Source of the DNA: Chloroflexota bacterium
GTDB lineage: Bacteria; Chloroflexota; Anaerolineae; Aggregatilineales; Phototrophicaceae
Length of the DNA stretch: 11,773 nucleotides
NCBI GenBank assembly: GCA_003242205.1
Contig: QGUR01000132.1
Coordinates: 1-11,773, forward strand
Direction of reading: 5' to 3'
Part shown: piece by piece, positions 6,711-11,773 of the stretch
How positions within the stretch are numbered: position 1 is the first letter of the stretch
Layout: every line of letters begins with the position of its first letter
The notes under the pieces: generated by a model
The model's database searches: none
Seen by the model: only the letters and a program-made list of their open reading frames with translations
What the model was told of the DNA's origin: nothing
Translations under genes and position numbers: made by a program

Positions 6711-7090
6711 CGACGATGACCGAACAGCAACTGACGCGGCTGATTTCCGACGCGGCAGCCAAAGTCCATGAAGCGCTCGGCGGGCCGGGGCTGGAACTGC
6801 CGCCCTACCGCGACGCGCTGGCTTACGAACTGCGCCAGCGCGGGCTGGCGGTGGAAAAGCGCACCATACCGCCGGGAAAATATCCGGGCGTGACCATCAC
6901 CAGAGCCGAGCCGATCGACATGATCGTCAACGACCTCGTGATTGTCGAGCCGAAGGTGGACTGGAAGCCACAATACGAGGCCGAAGCACTGGCTCACCTG
7001 CGTATGACCGGGCTGAAGCAGGCGCTCATCATCAATTTCGGGGCGCACACCATGCGAAACGCGATCCGCATCGTCAAAAGTGGGATTTGA
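6707..7090 (+). CDS. Divergent GxxExxY-family protein (PD-(D/E)XK nuclease-like fold)
   Basis: A 127-residue cytosolic protein that matches the GxxExxY family (PD-(D/E)XK_3-like), small proteins of unknown function with a nuclease-like fold. Shared features are AKVHEALG, RDALAYELRQRGLAVEKR, then IDMIVNDLVIVEPKV, where Asp71, Glu81 and Lys83 fit the D...ExK active-site pattern, and YEAEALAHLRMTGLKQALIINFG. Deviations: the defining GLLESVY-type motif reads GLELPPY, so the Glu is shifted by one position (Glu30, Tyr34), and the usual Gln of the HEAQLL-type helix is Glu93. The GTG start overlaps the DUF58 stop by four bases; ATG at 6716 is an alternative, three codons shorter. The BatA-like gene follows 9 nt later. 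The tight fit says it belongs to this operon. Whether it cuts nucleic acid is unknown; the altered motif could mean a binding or structural role. Confidence 0.85.
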   Translation: MTTMTEQQLTRLISDAAAKVHEALGGPGLELPPYRDALAYELRQRGLAVEKRTIPPGKYPGVTITRAEPIDMIVNDLVIVEPKVDWKPQYEAEALAHLRMTGLKQALIINFGAHTMRNAIRIVKSGI

Positions 7091-7094
7091 GGTG
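7089..7094 (+). promoter_or_regulatory. Ribosome binding site overlapping the preceding stop codon
   Basis: GAGGTG lies 5 nt before the ATG at 7100 and shares two bases with the TGA that ends the GxxExxY gene. Ribosomes finishing that gene would sit on the start region of the BatA-like gene, supporting coupled translation. Confidence 0.6.
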
Positions 7095-7099
7095 CGCGT

Positions 7100-8992
7100 A
7101 TGTCCTTTCTGACGCCGCTGGCGCTGATCGGCGGGCTGCTCGCCATTCCGATCCTGCTGCTGTACATGCTGCGCCTGCGCCGCCGCGAGATTCCGGTATC
7201 CAGCACCTATCTCTGGCAGCAGCTTCTGCTCGACCGAGAGGCGAACACGCCGTGGCAGCGGCTCCGGCGTAACCTGCTGTTGCTGCTTCAGCTTCTCATT
7301 CTCGCGCTGCTGGTGCTGACGCTGGCGCGTCCCTACATCGTCGTGCCCGCCGTCAGCGCGGGACAAACGGCGCTATTGCTCGACGCTTCCGCCAGCATGA
7401 ATGCCACCGACAGCCCGGAAGGCACGCGCTTCGAGGCGGCGCGCAGGCAGGCGCTGGAGATGGTCGAGACGATGAGCGCGGGCGACAGGATGACCGTCAT
7501 TCGCGTCGCCGCCGTGCCGGAAGTCCTCGTGCCCTACACAAACGACCGGACGCTACTGCGCGACGCCATCAACAGCGCCCAACCCAGCCTCGCCAGCGCC
7601 GACTGGGCCGCCGCGCTGACGCTGGCCGCCGCCGGGGCAGCGGGCGCGGAGGATTTCTCCATCGTCATCATCGGCGACGGCGGTCTGGGAGACGCGGCGA
7701 CATTGCCCGCCATTCCCGGCGAGGTCAAACTGGTGACTGTCGGGGAATCGGCCAGCAATGTCGCCATTACGGCGCTGGCCACACGCGCGCTGGCGGGCCG
7801 CCAACCGCAGCTCTTCGCCCAGATCACCAATTACGGCGATCAGGACGCCGAGGTGGTGTTCGACCTGCGCGTCGATGGCGAGTTGTTCGCCGCCGAACGC
7901 CACACCATCCCGGCGGGAGAAGCGCTGCCGCTGGTTTCCGAAGCGCTGCCCGAAGGCTACCAGACCGTTCAGGCGGGCCTGACGATCCCCGCCGATTCGG
8001 CCGTGCCCGATTATCTGGCGCAAGACAACCGCGCATGGGCGGTTTCACCGGGCGGCGGCACGCGGCGCATTCTGCTGATGTCGGAGGGCAATTATTTCAT
8101 CGAGCAGGTATTACGCAGCCTGCCCGCGACGCAGGTCGTGCTGGGCGATATCAATCGCGGCCTGCCAACGACCGAATTCGACCTGACGATCCTCGATGGC
8201 TGGCTGCCGCCTGAACTGCCGCAGGGTGATCTGCTGATCTTCAATCCGCCGTCCAGCACCCGCCTGTTCACCGTCGGCGAGGAGAGCACGGCGACCGGCA
8301 ACCCGCGCGTGCGCGCCGACGACCCGCGCATGACGTTCGTCGATTTCAGCAATGTGAATATCGCGTCGTTCCGGCAGGTCAGCGCCGGTTGGGCCGAGCC
8401 GCTCATCACGGCGGACGGCGGGCCGCTGCTGCTGGCGGGCGAGGTCGACGGGCAGCAGGTGGCCATTTTCACCTTCAACCTGTTTCAGTCCGACCTGCCG
8501 CTGCAAATCGCTTGGCCGGTCGTCATGTCCGGCCTGCTGGAGTGGTATCGACCACAGGACGTGGTCAGCGTGCCGGAAGGGCTGCGCGTGGGCGAATCGG
8601 TGTTCGTGCGCCCGCCGCCCACCGCCACAGGCGTGCGCGTCACCCTGCCCGACGGCAGCAGCCGCGAACTGGAAGCCGGGCGCGATAACCTGATCTTCGC
8701 CGACACGCACCAACCCGGCGTGTACACGCTCGAAGTGCTGGAAAACGGTCAGGTCACGCAGACGACGGCCTTTCCGGTCAACCTGTTCGACGCGGGCGAA
8801 AGCGACATTCGCCCGCAAACCAGCCTGACGCTGGGCGAAGTCACGCTGGAAGAAGCGGAGGAAGAAGCCATCGGCCAGCGCGAGTTCTGGCACTGGCTGG
8901 CGCTGATCGCGTTTCTCGTGCTGTTGGTGGAATGGCTGCTGTATCACCGCCGGATGCGCGCGCCGCAGCGGTTCGCCCCGGTGCGGAGGTAA
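7100..8992 (+). CDS. BatA-like membrane protein with VWA domain
   Basis: A 630-residue membrane protein of the aerotolerance (Bat) type. Residues 1-76 form the BatA N-terminal domain: a membrane helix (~5-24), a strongly basic loop with RLRRREIPVSSTYLWQQ and PWQRLRRN, and a second helix (~58-76). The VWA domain begins at LLLDASASM (Asp95, Ser97, Ser99) and runs to about 220, with Asp193 in IIGDGG. The usual MIDAS Thr appears to be Ser166 (ASADWAAAL). Beta-rich domains follow, including a segment like the GATase-like part of related proteins (RRILLMSEGNYFIEQVL, ~325 on) and FTFNLFQSDLPLQIAWPV. A C-terminal helix (~599-616) ends in a basic tail. The basic loop and tail put the VWA and beta domains outside. 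The gene is 9 nt after the GxxExxY gene. Its partner is probably the MoxR ATPase and/or the terminal VWA protein. No Cys was seen. Confidence 0.92.
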   Translation: MSFLTPLALIGGLLAIPILLLYMLRLRRREIPVSSTYLWQQLLLDREANTPWQRLRRNLLLLLQLLILALLVLTLARPYIVVPAVSAGQTALLLDASASMNATDSPEGTRFEAARRQALEMVETMSAGDRMTVIRVAAVPEVLVPYTNDRTLLRDAINSAQPSLASADWAAALTLAAAGAAGAEDFSIVIIGDGGLGDAATLPAIPGEVKLVTVGESASNVAITALATRALAGRQPQLFAQITNYGDQDAEVVFDLRVDGELFAAERHTIPAGEALPLVSEALPEGYQTVQAGLTIPADSAVPDYLAQDNRAWAVSPGGGTRRILLMSEGNYFIEQVLRSLPATQVVLGDINRGLPTTEFDLTILDGWLPPELPQGDLLIFNPPSSTRLFTVGEESTATGNPRVRADDPRMTFVDFSNVNIASFRQVSAGWAEPLITADGGPLLLAGEVDGQQVAIFTFNLFQSDLPLQIAWPVVMSGLLEWYRPQDVVSVPEGLRVGESVFVRPPPTATGVRVTLPDGSSRELEAGRDNLIFADTHQPGVYTLEVLENGQVTQTTAFPVNLFDAGESDIRPQTSLTLGEVTLEEAEEEAIGQREFWHWLALIAFLVLLVEWLLYHRRMRAPQRFAPVRR

Positions 8993-9010
8993 AGCCCTCA
9001 TGTGCTGGCT

Positions 9011-9154
9011 ATGGGGAAGAGGAACGGCGCCGGCCTGATGAACGGTGGGAACCGCTATAATCTGTACTCGACCGACGCCCGGATCGGGCGCATTCTGGAG
9101 GCGCTGAACAGCCTCGGACCGGCGGTTATGCCGCCGGATGAAGGATCAGGCTGA
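9011..9154 (+). CDS. Possible 47-residue hypothetical protein
   Basis: An open frame between the two VWA genes, with G/C-rich third positions like its neighbours. It starts at ATG 9011 or, for 38 residues, ATG 9038. Its stop shares one base with the next gene's start (TGATG at 9152-9156), an arrangement typical of coupled translation. The C-terminal half reads as an amphipathic helix then a Pro-containing tail (RIGRILEALNSLG, PAVMPPDEGSG). There is no signal peptide or membrane segment. No good ribosome site precedes either start; GAGGAA at 9019-9024 is a little far from 9038. I recognise no family. It may be a real small cytosolic protein or just the spacer that carries the ribosome site for the next gene. 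Confidence 0.4.
   Translation: MGKRNGAGLMNGGNRYNLYSTDARIGRILEALNSLGPAVMPPDEGSG
9141..9145 (+). promoter_or_regulatory. Ribosome binding site of the terminal VWA gene
   Basis: AAGGA is 8 nt before the ATG at 9154, supporting that start. It is followed by MAFTTPLALLLLV, which parallels the BatA-like N-terminus MSFLTPLAL. Confidence 0.6.
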
Positions 9155-11773
9155 TGGCCTTCACAACACCGCTTGCGCTCTTGCTGCTGGTAGTCGCGCT
9201 GCCGCCCGTGATCGCGCTGGGCTGGCCGCGCGTCGCCTACCGCCGGGTGCGCGACCTGACCAGCCTTGCGCTGCGCGTCCTGATGCTGCTGCTGGTCGTG
9301 CTGGCGCTGGCGGGCCTGCAAATCGTACGCGCATCCGACCGTCTGGCCGTGATCTTCCTGCTCGACGCATCGGACAGCGTCGGGCAGGCGGCTCAGGAAG
9401 CGCAGCTTCAGTTCGTCGAAGCCGCGTTGGCGGAAATGGGCCCCGACGATCTGGCGGGCGTCGTCGTCTTTGGCGCGAACGCGGTTGTCGAACGCCAGCC
9501 CGGTTCGGTGCGCGAGCTGGGCGCGCTCCGGTCGACGCCGGTGACCAGCAACACCGATCTGGCCGAAGCGTTCCGTCTGGGGCTGGCGCTGTTCCCGCCG
9601 GACACGGCGCGGCGGCTGGTGCTGCTCAGCGATGGCCGCGCGACGGTCGGCGACACCGAAGCGGCGGCCCGGCTGGCGGCGGCGGCGGGTGTCGAAATCA
9701 GCTTTGTTCCGGTAACGCGTGAGGCGACCGCCCCCGAAATTCTGGTCAGCGACGTGCGCGTACCGCCGGTAGTCAACGCCGGGCAGGAATTCGACCTCAG
9801 CCTGACCATCGACGCTGAAACGGCCACCGCTGCCACCGTCACCGTGCTGGCGTCGGGCGAAATCATCCACCGCCAGCCGGTCGAGCTGCGCGCGGGATCG
9901 AATCGCTACACGCTGACGCTGCAGGCGGGCGGCAGCGGCTTCCGCGACTTCCGCGTACAGGTCGAGCCGGATGAGGGCGACGGCTTCTTCCAGAACAACC
10001 AGCTTTCCAGCTTCAGTCAGGTCGTTGGTCCGCCGCGCGTGCTGGTCGTCGCCGCCGACGACGCCGAAGCGACCTATCTGACACAGGCGCTGACCGAAAC
10101 CGGGCTGGAGGTTGACGTCATCCGGCCCGCGGAACTGCCGGTCGGCGTGGCGGCGCTGGCGCAGTACAACAGCATCATCGTCGCCAATGTGCCCGCGCCC
10201 CAGCTTTCCGAGGCGCGTATGCGCGCGCTGCAAACCTATGTGCGCGATCTGGGTGGCGGGCTGGTCGTCACCGGCGGCCCCGACGCTTTCGGCCCCGGCG
10301 GCTATTTTCAGACGCCGCTGGAAGAAACGCTGCCCGTGCAAATGCGCCTGCTCGACCAGCAGCGCGTGCCGCAGCTCACGCTTGTCTATCTACTCGACCG
10401 TTCCGGCAGCATGTCGGCCATCAGCCCCAGCGGCGTGCCCAATGTCGAACTGGCGAAGGAAGCCATTATCCGGTCGATTGATTTCCTCCAGCCGACCGAC
10501 CGCGCGGGCATTGTGTCGTTCGATACCGGCGGTTCGTGGCTGGCTGAAGTCCAGCCGGTGCTCGACCGCTTCAGCCTGCAAAATCTGGTCGCGCGTATTC
10601 GTCCCGGCGGCGGGACCGACATTCGCGCGGGCATGAACGCCGCCAGTGCCGCGCTGGTGGACGACCCTTCGCCGCGCAAGCACATCATCCTGCTGACGGA
10701 CGGCGGGGCCGATTCGACCGGGCTGGTGGACATGGCCGCCACACTGCACGACGATCACGACGTCACGACATCGGTGATCGCCATCGGCGTGCCGCCGGGC
10801 GCGCAGACCTTCCTGCGCGACATGGCCGAGGCGGGCGGCGGCAACTATCACGCGGTCGAGGTCGTCGAAGCCATCCCGACCATTTTCACGCTGGAAACCG
10901 TGCTGGCCACCCGCTCCTATATTCTTGAAGAGCCATTCGTGCCGGCCATCGCCTCCAACAGCCCGATCATCGACGGCATTACCGCCGCGCCGGAACTGCT
11001 CGGTTATGTCGCCACATCGCCAAAGCAAACGGCGCAGGTCGTGCTCGTCAGCACCGGCGAGCATCAAGACCCGCTGCTGGCGACGTGGCAGTACGGTCTG
11101 GGCCGGGCGGTGGCCTTCACCAGCGACGCCACCGCCCGCTGGGGCGTCAACTGGGTCGCCTGGGATGGTTTCAGCCGCTTCTGGAACCAACTGGTGCGCT
11201 GGACGATCACCGAAGGCGCGACGCAAAATCTGGAGACGCGCGTGCAGATGGAAGGCGAGCAGGCGCGCATCATCGTCGACGCGCGCGATGCAGACGGCAA
11301 TTTCCTCAACGGCCTCGCGCTGACGGCCTCTCTGGTCAATCCCGACCTCTCCTCCGAAACCATCCGGCTGCAGCAGGTCGCGCCTGGCCAGTACGAAGCG
11401 ACGTTCACGCCCGGCGCGGAAGGCGCGTATTTTCTGGCGATTGCCGGCGAAGCGGGTGAAGATGAGGCCCCATTGCAGGTAGCGCAGCGCACGGGCTGGG
11501 TCATGAGCTATTCGCCCGAATACAGCCTCGACGCCGGAACCGCCGACCTCGATTTGCTGAACGATCTGGCCGAACTGACGGGCGGGCGCTCGCTGGCGGA
11601 AGAGCCGGGAGCGGCGTTCGCGCACAATCTGGCGCTGGAAACCGCCAGCACGCCGCTGTGGCCGTGGCTGCTGCTGGCGGCGCTGCTGATCCTGCCCGTC
11701 GATATCGCGGTGCGGCGGCTCATCATCACCCGACGCGCCTTGTGGCCCCTGCCCCATGGGGCGACCCGTTTTT
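9154..11773 (+). CDS. Double-VWA membrane protein with GATase-like domain (3' end outside window)
   Basis: An open frame of 873 codons runs to the right edge with no stop. The N-terminus has two membrane helices (~5-22 and ~37-60) around a basic loop (WPRVAYRRVRD), as in the BatA-like neighbour. VWA domain 1 (~65-200) has DASDS (Asp71, Ser73, Ser75), Thr134 and Asp160. A beta-sandwich linker follows (~205-288). Residues ~290-400 resemble a class I glutamine amidotransferase-like fold (RVLVVAADDAEA, GGGLVVTGGPDAFGPGGY), with no Cys, so no amidotransferase activity is expected. VWA domain 2 (~408-560) has DRSGS (Asp415, Ser417, Ser419), Thr488 and Asp516. Both metal sites are complete. After that come QYGLGRAVAFTSDATARW (~647-664), another beta domain and a C-terminal helix (~834-856) with basic RRLIITRR. 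Topology predicts that everything between the helices is outside. The protein probably ends shortly beyond the window. Family members are often near 850-950 residues. Confidence 0.92.
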   Translation, partial: MAFTTPLALLLLVVALPPVIALGWPRVAYRRVRDLTSLALRVLMLLLVVLALAGLQIVRASDRLAVIFLLDASDSVGQAAQEAQLQFVEAALAEMGPDDLAGVVVFGANAVVERQPGSVRELGALRSTPVTSNTDLAEAFRLGLALFPPDTARRLVLLSDGRATVGDTEAAARLAAAAGVEISFVPVTREATAPEILVSDVRVPPVVNAGQEFDLSLTIDAETATAATVTVLASGEIIHRQPVELRAGSNRYTLTLQAGGSGFRDFRVQVEPDEGDGFFQNNQLSSFSQVVGPPRVLVVAADDAEATYLTQALTETGLEVDVIRPAELPVGVAALAQYNSIIVANVPAPQLSEARMRALQTYVRDLGGGLVVTGGPDAFGPGGYFQTPLEETLPVQMRLLDQQRVPQLTLVYLLDRSGSMSAISPSGVPNVELAKEAIIRSIDFLQPTDRAGIVSFDTGGSWLAEVQPVLDRFSLQNLVARIRPGGGTDIRAGMNAASAALVDDPSPRKHIILLTDGGADSTGLVDMAATLHDDHDVTTSVIAIGVPPGAQTFLRDMAEAGGGNYHAVEVVEAIPTIFTLETVLATRSYILEEPFVPAIASNSPIIDGITAAPELLGYVATSPKQTAQVVLVSTGEHQDPLLATWQYGLGRAVAFTSDATARWGVNWVAWDGFSRFWNQLVRWTITEGATQNLETRVQMEGEQARIIVDARDADGNFLNGLALTASLVNPDLSSETIRLQQVAPGQYEATFTPGAEGAYFLAIAGEAGEDEAPLQVAQRTGWVMSYSPEYSLDAGTADLDLLNDLAELTGGRSLAEEPGAAFAHNLALETASTPLWPWLLLAALLILPVDIAVRRLIITRRALWPLPHGATRF

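Noticed and set aside
9055..10341. 428-codon minus-strand open frame, and another at 10390-11757
   Set aside because: Both lie opposite the well-supported double-VWA gene and consist of Arg/Gln/Gly/His-rich shadow sequence typical of GC-rich antisense frames.

Overview
The window is a GC-rich bacterial segment with strong G/C preference at third codon positions. Every credible gene is on the + strand. Family content and order (ABC-2 exporter, long Gln-rich membrane protein, MoxR AAA+ ATPase, DUF58 protein, BatA-type VWA protein, VWA/GATase-like protein, secreted lamin-tail protein) suggest an environmental Chloroflexota (Anaerolineae-like) genome. That assignment is inference from gene style, because there is no rRNA or other marker. 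No tRNA, rRNA, CRISPR, transposon or integrase was seen.

Layout. 1-510: 3' part of an ABC transporter ATPase, cut by the left edge. 511-745: intergenic, with several small hairpins and a weak candidate promoter. 746-1450: secreted or anchored coiled-coil plus lamin-tail-domain protein. 1467-2807: ABC-2 permease. 2838-4643: membrane protein with an outward coiled coil and a Gln/Gly-rich tail. 4676-5677: MoxR ATPase. 5678-5810: structured leader. 5811-6710: DUF58 protein (TTG start). 6707-7090: divergent GxxExxY (PD-(D/E)XK-fold) protein overlapping DUF58 by 4 nt. 7100-8992: BatA-like VWA protein. 9011-9154: possible 47-residue protein. 9154 to the right edge: a large protein with two VWA domains around a GATase-like domain; it has no stop inside the window.

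How the genes may work together. MoxR plus DUF58 plus membrane VWA proteins is the known core of MoxR/Bat ('aerotolerance') type loci, in which a MoxR AAA+ ATPase is thought to remodel VWA-containing partners. Here that core is joined to an ABC-2 exporter, a secreted lamin-tail protein and a Gln-rich scaffold-like protein. The positive-inside rule puts the coiled coil, the Gln-rich tail and the BatA and terminal VWA domains on the outer face. MoxR, DUF58, the GxxExxY protein and the ABC ATPase would be cytosolic. The locus therefore reads as a candidate cell-surface assembly or envelope machine with a cytosolic AAA+ motor. Its substrate and phenotype cannot be read from sequence. The most unusual member is the GxxExxY protein, translationally coupled inside the MoxR/VWA operon.

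Cautions. Both ends of the window look like contig edges. The first ~66 bases alter several conserved ABC ATPase positions, including the Walker B glutamate, and the last ~35 bases read poorly as protein.
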